Assembly (NCBI RefSeq): GCF_028640845.1
Contig: NC_080539.1
Location: forward strand, 106,356,554 to 106,420,553
Source of the DNA: Ahaetulla prasina
Lineage: Eukaryota; Chordata; Lepidosauria; Squamata; Colubridae
DNA: 64,000 bases
Reading direction: 5' to 3'
Under the pieces are notes generated by a model, which was given only the letters and a program-made list of their open reading frames with translations, ran no database searches and had not been told where the DNA came from. Positions 1-12,700 of this stretch are shown one piece after another; the first letter of the stretch is position 1; each line of letters starts with the position of its first letter. The translations under genes were made by a program, and so were the position numbers.

Positions 1-47
1 GGCAACCTTGATCTCTGACTACAAAAGCACCACAATACATAGCTATA

Positions 48-739
48 CAGATAGTCCTCAACCCACGATCACAATTGAGCCCAATGCAAGGGTGAAATCC
101 AGCAGGTTCTGACAGGTTCTGGAGAACCGGTAGCGAAAATTTTGAACAGTTCAGAGAACCGGTAGTGGAAAATTTGAGTAGTTCGTAGAACCGGCAAATA
201 CCACCTCTGGCTGGCCCCAGAGTGCGGTGGGAATGGAGAATTTGCAGTATCCTTCTCCTGGCACGCCCACCATGCCACGCTCACCAAGCCACACCATGCC
301 CACCAAGCCACGCCCACAGAACCAGTAGTAAAAAAATGTGGATTTCACCACTGGCCCAACATGTCTGTTGCTAAGGGAGATTTGTTAAGTGAGTTTTGCA
401 TCATTTTACAACCTTTCTTGCCGCAGTTGTTAAGTGAATCACTGCATTTGTTAAATTAGTCGTATGTTTGTTAAGTGAATGTGGGTTCCCTGTTGAGTTT
501 ATTTGACAGAAGGTCGCAAAAGGGTGATCACAAGACAGACAGACACACACACACACACACACACGACAATGCAACCATCATAAACCTGAGTTAGTTGCCA
601 AGCATCTGAATTTTGATCACATGACCATGGGGATGCTGCAAGGGTTGTAAATGTGAGACATGGTCATAAGTCACTTTTTTCAGTGCTGTTGTAACTTTCA
701 ACAGTCACTAAATGAACAGTAATAAGTTGAGGACTACCT
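48..739. repeat. MITE-like repeat, AGGTAGTCC family (interrupted)
   Basis: Starts near AGATAGTCCTCAACC and ends GGACTACC, imperfect terminal inverted repeats. The body carries several GTTAAGTGA motifs and an (AC)n at 541-563. Related copies are at 11241-11604, 18432-18820 and 25545-25931. It is interrupted by a hAT-type element at 87-353. Superfamily not certain. Confidence 0.7.
87..353. mobile_element. Non-autonomous hAT-type element, ACCGGTAGT family
   Basis: Ends are near CAAGGGTGAAATCC and GGATTTCACCACTG, with internal AACCGGTAG blocks. It is flanked by GCCCAATG and GCCCAACA, an 8-bp target duplication with two mismatches. It is inserted in the surrounding MITE-like repeat. Confidence 0.75.
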
Positions 740-1209
740 TTTAGTATTTATAAAAAGCAGCTACCCAGAAATAGTTTACTGTATTCTCATCTATAGTATA
801 CCAAAGTAGTCATAACAATGTCGCGTTTCTAGTATTTTGCTCCATTGGCTGGGACTCTACAATATGCCTGGCTCATGTATACTTTAGCATATGCTGTTTG
901 TAATGGTGTGTTGTATAAACCAAACAAATCATGAGTTATCCAAAAAAATATGGTTAGGCAAGATATGCCATGGCATCAGGTGGAGATAGCCATTGTCGTT
1001 CTTATTGTCTGATACATTTTAATATTATCACTGTTCACTATTGCATCTGAACACATAAATACCATTTCTTCTATTCAGTTTTATTCTGGGTTTTGCCCTG
1101 ATATCATTTTATCTTTTTTAAAAACACCATAAAACAATTGTAATATCATCCATTATCCTAAAAATGTTTTGATTAATTGCATTACATGTAAATAGTGCCT
1201 TGGACATTG

Positions 1210-1537
1210 TTGTTGTTTTTAGTTGCGAAGTCGTGTCCGACCCATCGTGACCCCATGGACAACATTCCTCCAGGCCTTCCTATATCCTCTACCATCCTCT
1301 GGAGTCCATTTAAGCTCATGCCTACTGCTCAGTGACTCCATCCAGCCACCTCATTCTCTGTCGTCCCGTTCTTCTTTTGCCCTCAATCTTTCCCAGCATT
1401 AGTTTCTTCTCCAGTGAGTCCTTCTTTCTCATTAGGTGGCCAAAGTATTTGAGATTCATCTTCAGATCTTCAGGGCCTTCTAAAGAGCAGTCAGGGTTGA
1501 TCTCCTCTAGGACTGACTGGTTTGATTGCCTTGTAGT
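1210..1537 (-). mobile_element. BovB (RTE) LINE fragment
   Basis: The minus strand encodes [19 protein letters not shown] and GKRRTGRQRMRWLDG, the characteristic C-terminus of the BovB reverse transcriptase protein, here 5'-truncated. The insert is bounded by an exact 11-bp repeat CTTGGACATTG at 1199-1209 and 1538-1548, which I read as the target duplication. Confidence 0.85.
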
Positions 1538-1548
1538 CTTGGACATTG

Positions 1549-3400
1549 GTGTATGACAAATGAATGGTATGAAGAAAAAGCCGTAAGTGGAATTTTGAGA
1601 TATTTCTTCATTCATGCTTCAATTGACAGCCAAGAACTTCTCAGGAAATCAATGAAAGAATGTAGAATAAGCCCCAAACTACAGTATTTTACTGTACAAG
1701 TGTTCTTGACGCAAAGTTCTTCGGATTCAAAGGAACTTTTCAGAATACACAAGCAACAGGTTCAGTGATGTGGAAATGCTGCTATTCTGTGGGTCTCTTT
1801 TCTCTAGGCCTTGCTCTCTCTGCACAAGCAGCAGCCAATTATGGGCTATAGAGGTTGGCAAAGATAGTTGGGGGGCACACACACACACACACCTCATCTT
1901 TTCTAAGATTTGGCTCAACCTGCACAGAAGGTTGAGCTTAGAGGAAAAAAACAGTTACCATGTCTGGTAAAAAGAACCTGCTTCAAAAGGGAACTAGTAA
2001 TCAATGCACCAAGAGGCATAATTTATTTGTATTTTGTGGGACTTTAAGTACAGTATTTGGAAACAGCTGCTCTGACCTCCGGGTCATCTTTCAGCCACTT
2101 TTTCTAAAAGTGTCACAGGATGTAAATAATAAGTCATAAAATGGAAACATTCAGCAAATTCCTTGAACCGGAGAGATGTATCCAGTTGCTCTGGCTGCCT
2201 TCTTCATTTTTATACACAGTCAATTGTATTACCATTTAAAAAGTTTTCCCACATTTTATAAAGTCAGTGACGTTTATTTCAACACATGATTTAGCCATCC
2301 TGTAGTGGAGAGACTGAATATGAGATTTTCTTTTGTTTTCTTTTGTTCTTCTGATTCAAAAGAGACAATTCAGGATAGCAAACAAATGAACTGAAATCAA
2401 CAAATGAAGATACCTAAGATACATTAATTATTTTTGTTTTATTTTGCTAATGGCAAAGAATAATATAAAATTGCTTCAGAACAGAGAAGGGGGGGCGGCA
2501 AATATATTTCTGGACCACTGCACGTAGATCAATGAGAGGGAAAAGATTAAAGATTTTTCCTCCCCAAAACCATTTCTCTGTCTCACAAAGTGAACTTTCA
2601 TTTTTCTTTTTTAAAAAGAGAGAGAGAGAGAATAAGATTCATTCTATGGTAAAATCTTTGAAAAAATTTGGAAAGATTACGGTAAAAAGTCCACTTTGTC
2701 ATTTAATGTGATGAATGTTAGGATAATTTAGAAATTCTTCTAAACGTGGAATTACCAGCATAAATATTATTTTTAACTTTGAGTGGGGAAAGTTTATCTT
2801 TCTGAGTGTGTGTCTGTGTATGTCTGTTAGAGGGTAGAAAGGAGGAAGAAAATATTTGTGTGTTTCTGTGTGGGAGAAGTTGATGGTTTGGTACAACCAA
2901 ATTCTTCCTCTGGTAAAAATGAATGTTTTTCCCACAGAGACAAAATGTTTGTGTTTAAATCACGATCAGGAAATCTGGGCAGCATCCCTTCTGCAAAGCC
3001 TCTGTTTTATAATAAGTTGCTGAAAGCTGATCTTTATATCTTCTGAAACCAGTTCAGATTATTACTGGCGCTATTTCATGAAATGCCAGATCAGGTCATT
3101 AAACATTTTTTAACCCTTATGAATAAGCTGAGTTGCACTATTGCTTAAGCAGCTGGCTGAAGATTTTCTAATACAGACAAGCTATTTATTTAACAAATGA
3201 GTTATTTTAAGGTTGAAATGTTCTGCTAAACATTGAATAATGTGAATAAAAAAGAGAAAAGACCATCTGAGAAAAGACAAAAAAATAAGATACAAATATA
3301 ACCAGCATTTTAAGAATCTAAGATGACCTCCCCCCCCCAAAAAAGTCAGGGTCTTCCTGTTTCGATACCATCTGAGCCACATGTCCAAGCTGGGTTTCAC
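1549..3400. other. Intron sequence without recognised genes
   Basis: I see only short microsatellites, (AC)n near 1878-1894 and (GA)n near 2617-2631, and otherwise unique-looking AT-rich sequence. No ENPP exon was recognised. Confidence 0.5.
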
Positions 3401-3429
3401 CATCCCTTCCCACCCTCGTGTTATTTTAT

Positions 3430-5723
3430 CAGTACCATGAACCAAACAAATTCTGAGGGAATTAACATACACAACAAAATGCTTGTCAGTAAATTGAAAG
3501 ACAAAAAGGACAAGTATAAAAAGTGGAAAGAGGGGCAAATAACTAAGGCAGAATATCAACAAATAGCCCGAGCCTGTAAAGATGAAGTGAGGAAAGCTAA
3601 GGCTCACAACGAACAAAGGCTAGCGACAAAAGAAAAAATAACAAAAAAAAAAGCTTCTTCCAACATGTTAAAAACAAGAAAAAAGTCAAGGAAACAATTG
3701 GTCCATTGCTGGGAGAAAGTGGCAAGAAGACGACAAGCAACAGGGAGAAAGCAGATCTACTTAACTTCTATTTTGCATCTGTCTTTACACAAAAGGAAAA
3801 AAACAATCCAACCTATCAAAAACAGCACCACAAAATACAGAATAGGATCACAAGTTAAAATAGGGAAGAAAATAGTAAGTGAACACCTGTCTACCCTAGA
3901 TGAGTTCAAATACCAGGACCAGATGGATTGCACCCAAGGTTCTGAAGGAGCTGGCAGACGAGATCTCAGAACCACTGAACTATATCTTTCAAAGATCCTG
4001 GAGCACAGGGGAGCTGCCAGAGGACTGGAAAAGAGCTGATGTAGTTCTCATCTTCAAAAAAGGAAAAAAAAAACAGATCCAGGAAGCTACAGACCTATCA
4101 GCCTGACCTCAATACCGGGGAAGATTCTGGAAAAGATAATCAAGCAACGAATCACCGAACATCTAGAAACAAACAAAGTAATAACCAAAAGCCAACATGG
4201 GTTTGTCAAAAACAGATCATGCCAGACTAATCTTATTGCATTCTTTTACAAAGTGACAAAATTAGTAGACCAGAGGAATGCTGTCGATATAATTTACTTG
4301 GACTTCAGTGAAGCATTTGATAAAGTAGACCATAGGGCCTCTGGTGGCTCAGCAGACTAAGTCTGTCTGCTATTAACACAGCTGCTTGCAATTACTGCAA
4401 GTTCAAGTCCCACCAGGCCCAAGGTTGACTCAGCCTTCCATCTTTTATAAGGTTGGTAAAATGAGGACCCAGATTGTTGGGGGCAATAAAGTTGACTTTG
4501 TATATGGATGAAGACTTTGTATATGGATATGGACTTTGTATATGGATGAAGACTATTGCTTAACACAGTGTAAGCCACCCTGAGTCTTCGGAGAAGGGCG
4601 GGATATAAATTCAAATTTAAAAAAAAAACACCTACTACTAGATAATGTAGAAAAATGTGGGTTAGACAGAACCACTATCAGATGGATTCATAACTGGCTG
4701 ACCAACCGCACTCAACGTGTAGTCCTCAATGGAACTACATCCACATGGAGGGAAGTATGCAGTGGAGTACCCCATGGCTCTGTTTTAGGCCCAGTACTCT
4801 TCAACATTTTCATCAATGACTTGGACAAGGGGATAGATGGGGAACTCATCAAATTTGCAGATGACACCAAGCTGGCAGGAATAGCCAACACTCCAAAAGA
4901 TAGGCTCAAGTTACAGAAGGATCTTGACAGACTTGAACATTGGGCGCTATCTAACAAAATGAAATTCAACTATGAAAAAGTAAGGTTCTACATTTAGGCA
5001 AAAAAACAAAATGCACAGGTACTGTATATGTGGTACCTTGCTCAATATGTGGTACCTGTGAGAGGGATCTTGGAGTCCTAGTGGACAACCATTTAGATAT
5101 GAGCCAACAGTGTGCAGCATCTGCTAAAAAAGCCAACACAGTTCTGGGCTGCATAAACAGAGGGATAGAATCAAGATCATGTGAAGTGTTAATACTACTT
5201 TATAATGCCTTGCTAAGGCCACACTTGGAATACTGCATTCAGTTTTGGTCGCCACGATGTAAAAAAAGATGCTGAGACTCTAGAAAGAGTGCAGAGAAGA
5301 GCAACAAAGGTGATTAGTGGACTGGAGGCTAAAGCATATGAAGAACGGTTGCAGGAACTCGGTATGCCTAGTTTAATGAAAAGAAGGACTAGGGGAGACA
5401 TGATAGCAGTGTTCCAATATCTCAGGGGTTGCCACAAAGAAGAGGGAGTCGGGCTGTTCTCCAAAGCACCTGAGGGTAGAACAAGAAGCAATGGGTGGAA
5501 ACTAATCAAGGAAAGAAGCAACTTAGAACCAAAGAGACATTTCCTGACAGTTAGAACAATTAGTAAGTGGAACAACTTGCCTGCAGAAGTTGTAAATGTT
5601 CCAACACTGGAAATTTTAAAGAAAATGTTGGATAACTATCTGTCTGAGATGGTGTAGGGTTTTCTGCCTGGGCAGGGGGTTGGACTAGAAGGCCTCCAAG
5701 GTCCCTTCCAACTCTTTTGTTAT
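3430..5723 (+). mobile_element. CR1-type LINE, 5'-truncated, interrupted by SINE
   Basis: The plus strand encodes degraded reverse transcriptase: KKWKEGQITKAEYQQIARAC, then a segment with LPEDWKRADVVLIFKKG, LDFSEAFDKVDH, and after the SINE VLNGTTSTWREVCSGVPHGS, VLGPVLFNIFINDL and FADDTKLAG. The catalytic tetrapeptide reads FADD. Frameshifts split the frame. The 3' end GGTTGGACTAGAAGGCCTCC is typical of CR1. A Sauria SINE interrupts it after DKVDH, and a solo LTR sits at its 3' tail. Confidence 0.88.
4336..4628 (+). mobile_element. Sauria-type SINE (tRNA-derived)
   Basis: The tRNA-related head has an A-box-like TGGCTCAGCAGACTAAG and a B-box-like GTTCAAGTCCC. The body includes GGTTGACTCAGCCTTCCATC and AAAATGAGGACCCAGATTG. 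The 3' part GCCACCCTGAGTC ends in an A-rich tail. A TTTGTATATGGAT unit is repeated three times inside. It is inserted within the CR1 reverse transcriptase. Confidence 0.88.
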
Positions 5724-5911
5724 TGTTAAGTTCGGGCAATGACGAGGCAGGAGACCATACAAGTGACAACAGCTCTGTAGTTTATTGTGATCCCAGCAAA
5801 AGCCAACAGGCAAAACCCCCTCTTTAAATAGTATTTTGGCTGAGGCATCAGCCAATCAGCAACGTGCATTTTCCCACCCAAATTTCCCTCCTAAAATTCA
5901 AATACATTACA
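5724..5911 (-). mobile_element. Solo LTR related to the 30.2-35.3 kb element
   Basis: 188 bp with TG...CA ends flanked by exact GTTAT duplications (5719-5723 and 5912-5916). It shares GACAACAGCTCT and CCAATCAGCAACGTGC with the LTRs of the full-length Gypsy element, in the same orientation. Internal sequence is lost, as after LTR-LTR recombination. Confidence 0.85.
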
Positions 5912-5916
5912 GTTAT

Positions 5917-6920
5917 TATTAGTAGTAGTATTAGGTGTTTACTGTTAAAGGCTTCTTTCTTAGAGTTTCACCAGTTTGAAGGCGTGATTGAGCTTAACAA
6001 AGATAGAAATGCCAGATTCAGTTCAGAAATCTTTGGACCAAGTTCCTCAATTGAAGTTCCCCAAGGTTCTCCAATTCCATATTGCTTTATAAAATGCCAG
6101 GGGTTGGTTCTTAACGTAAAGGTTCTCACCTCAGAAGTGGTGAGATGGCAACTGTGAAGGAGAAATCTACTTATTTTTATTTAGTGCCTTATCCTTTGTA
6201 CAACTCAATACATCTGGAGAACCAGATGCCCTTTTTCATGAAAACATCTTAATATGCATCTGATTAGACTGAAAAAAATCTTTAAATCATTTTGCAGTTT
6301 AAAATGTTAAGTATGTTTGTAACAGGTAAAAGTTTGTAGGATGAAAATAACAAAAGCCTGGTGGCTCATCTTGTTTACTTATTTACTACATTTCATCAGC
6401 TTCTCTAGCAGTTCAACATCGCTCACAATGTTACTTTAAAATGCAGCTCAAGAAAATTCTAGATGAGGCAACTTTTAATTTCAATGTATTAAAGAAGCCT
6501 TTGACTTGCCATTAAAGACACCGTGTTTAGAATTCACAGAAAGGTTGGTATCTGATTTTCCATTGAGAGCTCTATTTTCTAGGAACTTTGTTTTGATTAT
6601 ATTGGACAAGACTGAGTGACACAACAGCTGCTTTATGCTCTGGAAAAATCTTTGTGTTCACTTCTCCATGACATCAGAAAAACTTTCTTGGCTGACACTA
6701 CGTGTCATGGAAGTGTGTGGTGGGTGTGTGTGTAAGAATATACAGGGAGAGACAGGTTTTTGTTACTCTTTTAGACACATGAAGCCACCAATCACACACT
6801 CTTAATCTAAATTGGGAAGTTGAAAACACCCAACTACCTATCCACCCTGGGCCAGCATTTTAAAATGTATTTTATAACATTTATTGAAGAGACTTTTATC
6901 TTGCAGTGGATTTGATTTAG

Positions 6921-6953
<33 letters not shown>

Positions 6954-7563
6954 AAAAAATGTCTCCAACTTTAATATATTAAAAGATGCCTTCAGTTTTG
7001 AGACTCAGAAAAGCTACATACTGTATAACTCTTCTATCAAAGTATCTAAAAATAACAAGTGAGACAAATTAAAAAGAACAAAAGAATGCAAATATATTTA
7101 CTTTTAACACTGTCTATATGTGGACCTATACACTGTATATGTAATATATATATATCAACAACAGTTTAATTCATAATGTCCAGGAAAATGAAACCCTGAT
7201 CTAACCTTTGCATGGAAGATCCAACCTTAGCATGGAATATATAATACATGTCAATAAGGTCATTATTTTCTGAAGCAGAAGAAGCAATCTCTCTTGATTC
7301 AGACCAAGGATTTAGGATTCAGATTAGCCTCTTTTAACATTTGGGAATAATATTAACTTCAAATCCAGCTATCTGAAGGGCACCGGGTTGGGGAAGGTAA
7401 TCTAAAGTATTTTCTCCAGCTACCTGGAGAAGGTATATTAGCTCAGAGATGGCAAAAGCTGTGTATACAGATTAAATCGCTATATCTCCAATCCAGGCTA
7501 GAAAAATCTCCCCTCCAACTCAACCTGGGGATCTCATTGCCAGTTAATGTAGATAGTTAGGAG
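5917..7563. other. Intron sequence without recognised genes
   Basis: Contains a short (ATC)n run near 6930-6953 and (TA)n near 7143-7154. I recognise no exon or transposon here. Confidence 0.45.
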
Positions 7564-7568
7564 CTAAC

Positions 7569-7782
7569 TGTTGAATATGCAAGTAGGAGTGAGTCTTACA
7601 TCAGCCTTCACTCATTGGTCAGCGTCAGTGGCTGACAGGCTGGACAGCTCCTGGTAAAAGGAGCTGCAGCCTCAGGCAGCCCTCAGTTCGTAGTTATTTT
7701 TGTTGTTTCTGTTTCCTGAAATAAATGGTTGTTTTACTTCACTACAATCGTCCTGCCTCTCTGTTTGTGTCTGGACTTAACA
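7569..7782 (+). mobile_element. Solo LTR of an LTR retrotransposon
   Basis: 214 bp from TGTTGAATATG to GGACTTAACA, TG...CA ends, with exact CTAAC duplications on both sides (7564-7568 and 7783-7787). An AATAAA lies near 7722. The sequence differs from the other LTRs in the window, so it is another family. Confidence 0.8.
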
Positions 7783-7787
7783 CTAAC

Positions 7788-9570
7788 CAGTCACATTCAA
7801 TTTAGCATATTCTGTGAATTCAGCCCCTGTGATTAATGATTTCCAAGCCCACAGAAAGAGATTTCTCCAGTTCCATCAAGAAGTGTTAGGATTACAAGGC
7901 ATGTTGAAAGAACCACAACTTCCCAATCTTGCCTACTCAATTTGGGTGAAATGCCCATACTGAGAAACTTCAGTTCTCCATCTCTCCTCCCAAAGAAATA
8001 AAAAAAACCCTGAAAATAGTCATCTCTACAAACTTCACCCATGCTCATCTGTTTTAATGGCATTCATAGATGGATTTTCTTAGAAAGTTTGGTACACTGC
8101 ACAGACAGCATAGAAGTGGTACATATAGAGGACAGAAAAACATAATAACAGAGAAAGCATGCCCCTCTGCCTTGAATGCCAAAATAATTACACAGGGAAC
8201 AGAAGCCTGCTTTTCTTTTCTTTATCATAACACCATTGCTTTTGACTGCCAAACCACTGAATGGCTTTTTTTTAAAAAAAAAGGATAGCTAACTACAACA
8301 GTGGAATTGCCGCAGCAAAAATAGCAGACTACACTCCTGAATGTCTGCCCTACACATGCTGTTTTCTTTTAACTCCAAAGTACCTTAAGAAAATATGCAA
8401 ATAAGCAATCTTTAAACATCAGTATGCCATTTTGAGACTATCCGCAGTATCATTCGGTGAATGAATGCTGTATTTGTATATGTTGTATTTTTCCATTCAG
8501 TAATATACTGCAGGCTATGATTACCTTGGCACTCTGTGCTGTGGAACGAAGCCCTCAAGATGAAACTTTGAAAATGAGTGGATGACAGAAAATATACAGT
8601 TTAGATTGGTTAAAGGCTCAGTAAACTCAGATTGCAATGAGAAGGCCCAGAAAGAGAACTATTGAGCAGTTCAAGAGAAAATAAAGTTTGACAGTTATGT
8701 AAAACCTGTTGGAAACTGGAAGGGAGAAATTGGTTTGTGGCTAAAAGAAGCAGACCTCAAAGCTGGGAGATTTCTGTTTGAAAGAAAAATGTTGAAAAAA
8801 GACCTGAAGGTTTGATCCTCTGTGGTGGAGAAGATGGCAGGACCCTGTCACGTATTTTTTTTAGTTTAATTTAATGTAAATATAGCATATTTAATAGCAT
8901 GGAGAATTAATTGTAATAACACCAATATAAATACATTTTCAATATCAGATATGCTCCAAATTCTGCATTTGAAACTGTGTTCACATAAAGAAATATAAAT
9001 TAGTAGTACCACTAGAGTAAAAATGTAATTTAATGGGGGAAAAGACTGTTTACAAAACTTTTATAACTGTGTATCTATTCTCAGGCAAATTGCTGTGGGA
9101 ACCAAGATAAACAGACTTTTACTGCCAAAAGGAAGCATTGCAACAATCAGTAGACAGTAAAAAAGATGCTATTGTATAAAAACCTAAAATATAACCTAAA
9201 ACCTCCCCATACGTGGCTTGTATCATTCCACCACTTTGATGTTCTCTCTTCTGAGCATAATCATTCCTTTCTGGCATCCCACCCTGTGATTGAAAAATCT
9301 AAGGTTTGTTGTATGAACTAGACAACTGTATACAATTAAATATGTAATTAGACAAGAAGATTACTTATAAATCTGATACAGTCTATTGAATTTTTACCAG
9401 AAATAAACTTGCCCATGTTCAGTAGCAACATGAAGAATGACCTGAAGTTGATGTGATTTATGTATCTCTGTCTCCATCACTATCCACATCTGTACCTCTG
9501 CATCCATCTCTACAACTCCCCAAATTTTCTTTTTATATATTACCCTTTTTCCACCTAGACTTTCATTTAT
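7788..9570. other. Intron sequence without recognised genes
   Basis: Short open frames occur near 7833-8290, but none resembles the missing nuclease-domain exons of the ENPP gene and none shows convincing splice borders. Confidence 0.45.
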
Positions 9571-9609
9571 TTATTTTTTTACAAAAGGTAAATAAATCCA
9601 AAAACTTAC

Positions 9610-9761
9610 TGATTTGTTGACAGTATATGAATTCCATAGTGGCATCAAGATGTCTTGGCTATATGCGCTTATATATTTAGCCTGGTGAAGGAGGCAGTAT
9701 TTGCTGTGTTGTAGAACCTGGGGTCTTCCATAAGGCAAATTATGAGTTTCAGACTCCGTTT
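9610..9761 (-). CDS. ENPP3: ENPP3-like exon, second tandem copy
   Basis: A copy of the 152-bp exon at 9884-10035 with the same splice sites and an identical predicted peptide. The coding differences I see are silent (Lys AAA/AAG, Leu CTA/TTA). It may be an alternative (mutually exclusive) exon or a passive duplicate. No further downstream exon was recognised between here and position 1. Confidence 0.85.
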
Positions 9762-12700
9762 CTAGAATATAAACCATAAATATGGAGTTTCACAATAACT
9801 GAATACAATTCTTTCCAAAATTATTATGAATTGCTCATTTGAGATTTATTTTTTACAAAAGGTAAATAAATCCAAAAACTTACTGATTTGTTGACAGTAT
9901 ATGAATTCCATAATGGCATCAAGATGTCTTGGCTATATGCGCTTATATATTTAGCCTGGTGAAGGAGGCAGTACTTGCTGTGTTGTAGAACCTGGGGTCT
10001 TCCATAAGGCAAATTATGAGTTTCAGACTCCGTTTCTAGAATATAAACCATAATTATGGAGTTTCACAATAACTGAATATAATTCTTTCCAAAATTATTA
10101 TGAATTGCTCATTCGAGATTTATTTTTTTTAACCTTTCAGTATATTGGAAAGAACAAAACAGTTGGGAATAACTGGAAAGCTGACCTATTTAAAACCTCA
10201 CTTTGGGGTTTTTCCTGGCCTATGTGATACCAGAATGTTGACGACTTCTAACTCAACATGCTGAGCCAAACTCTACATCTCCCACACCCCATTCAACACT
10301 AGCAGCATTTAAAAGAAAATTGTTGAACCACTGGCAACAAAACCTAACCAAGCTGTTACTTGGTTCAGAAGCAAAGCTCACTGCTCCCATTAGCAGCAGC
10401 GAAAGAATTTAAGTGGGGGAACTAAAGGGAGAAAAAAAAAACAATTTGAAGTGATGGATATCTTGGATACACTACACATAAAACTACCTGCATTTATTGC
10501 TTTATTTTACTGGTGGCTCGTTGGAACTATACAGAGCGATATGTCCCTTATGAGTATAAAAATCATAGAAATAATTATCAAGATTATGATGTCCAGGAAA
10601 CAGAATGAATGGACTAATCTTGTTTGGTACAATTGTTATTCATTTCTGCAGAACACTCTGACCTTCAGCCATGCAGAGTTCACCAAATTCACTGATAACT
10701 GCATGTCTCTATGGATGTACTTATCTGTGTGAGTCTGCAGCTTTTTCCTAACCCTTTATAGCTTCCTCTTCTCTAACTCAGTGTTTCCTCAAGTGTGGTC
10801 CAAGGACACCTGGGCCCCCCCAAGACCCTCTCAGAGGTCTGAGAAATCAAAATTCTTTGCAAAATATTGAAGATATTTACAAAAATGTGAAACAATGCCA
10901 TTCTTATCATTATTATTTTTCTATTTGTTAAAAATATGATTTTTTAAATTCATTTTAATATCTAATGGATTTTAATATTGTTATTTTTTTAACATGATTC
11001 AATAAATAAATGTTCTACAAATGCATCAAGTTTAATTTTTCACTTAGTAAATATCCATAAATATAACTCACGCAAACAAATAGGGGTTCCTCCCTCCACG
11101 GTGAGGGAGCTGGGCAGTTTAAAAGTCTGATAAATTAGTTAATTAATGTAGTTTTCCAAAAAGAAAAAGTTCAGAAAATACTGCTCTACTTTATTCCTCT
11201 CCCCAAATGGTGATGCCATTAAAAAAAAACTATACAAAAAGACCTTGACATACAATCAATACAGCTTGTTAAAGGAGTTGCACCTAAGTTTACAAACTTT
11301 TATGACTTTTTTTGCCATGGTTGTAAATCAAATCATTGCAGTTGTTAAGCAAATTTGGTTCCCACCATTGACTTTGCTTGCCGGAAGCCAGCACAAAAAG
11401 TCACAAATGGCAACCATATAATCCTGGGACACTGCAACTGTCATAAATACATGACAGTTGCCAAGCACCTGAATTTTCATCACATGACTAATGGGATGTG
11501 GTGATAGTTGTAAAAGTAAGGAAATGGTTGTAAGTCACTTTTTTCAATACTGTTGTAATTTCAAGTAATCACTAATCAAACAGTTATAAACCAAGGACTA
11601 CCTGTGGTTTCCCTGTGTACAGTAGAATTTACTTAAACTTGGGTCTTGAATAACCTGGGAACTGTATTGTATATAACAGTATTTTTCAAGCTTGGCAGTT
11701 TTGTGGACTTCTGGGTGGCTAAGGAATTCTGAGAGTTGAAGTCCTCATATCTTAAAGTTGCCAAGTTTGAGAAACTCTGGTCTATTGGATTTTCTATATT
11801 CTAGTAACACAACTTTGGCTTCACTAGTAATATACTTTCATGCCCATCTAATTCACTGGTAATATGGTTTATTTATGCCCAGTGGTGAGTCTGTATAAGA
11901 TACCTATCTGATCCTGAACATTCTAGTCTCCTAGAATTCTGATAGGAATCAGTGTCATGATTGATGCTGGAATGATCATCTTCAGAGCTTATGATCTGTG
12001 TTTGTGTGTGTCTGTATTAAATTTATATAGCCTTATTTGTTAAATTGAATAATTAAATTTATATAGCTTTATTTTTTAAATTGATGTTAACAAATTAATT
12101 AATTAACAATTAATTAATAATTAAATTTAGTATTTATACATTTGTTAAATTAATGTAACAAATTTATATATTTGTTAAATTTATATGTTTGAATAAAATC
12201 TCTTCTAAAAGAACTAGATTCCCAGATGGGTGCCAGAACCTATGAAACCTTTCACTAATTATAAATGGGTTTGTACCAGACTTACTTGCTTGATTATTGA
12301 GGTTTAATCTTTCATTCACTGCTCCCAAATCTGTTATCTGCAAATATACAAATATGGCAAAAGTCAAAACGAAGGTTAAGTATAGATACACAGTTAATTT
12401 AGATTAAAAACATACTGAACAGAAACCACCCACAAACTTACTGAGCTACAAGTACATCCTGAAACATCTGGACTGGGAACGGGGCCAAATGGGCATGAAA
12501 GAGGAGAAGACTGTTCTTTTGCTGGGATGGGAATGTAGAAAGGATTTTTTAGGAGGTGATTCAAGCTTCCATGAGTTCCATTGTTTGGAGCAGGTTTAAG
12601 TTTCAGGAGATCTGTGAAAGAAAAAAATTGCAATTTTTCCAGTGTGCATCAAAGACTTCAAGGTTCTGATGTTTGAAGTTTGGACTGGAGAAAAAGAATT

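Larger units (their letters stand above)
9571..10118. repeat. Tandem duplication, 274-bp unit, carrying an exon
   Basis: Two head-to-tail copies with a 274-bp period (about 9571-9844 and 9845-10118). Each holds the 152-bp ENPP3-like exon and its splice sites. The few differences (for example TAAATATGG/TAATTATGG in the intron part) mark a recent event. Confidence 0.92.

Noticed and set aside
3182..3616. 144-codon minus-strand open frame
   Set aside because: Lies opposite the CR1 coding region and is hydrophobic low-complexity sequence; no homology recognised.
4336..4420. tRNA gene
   Set aside because: It has A- and B-box-like sequence but is the head of a SINE with a SINE body and A-rich tail, and it does not fold as a full cloverleaf by eye.
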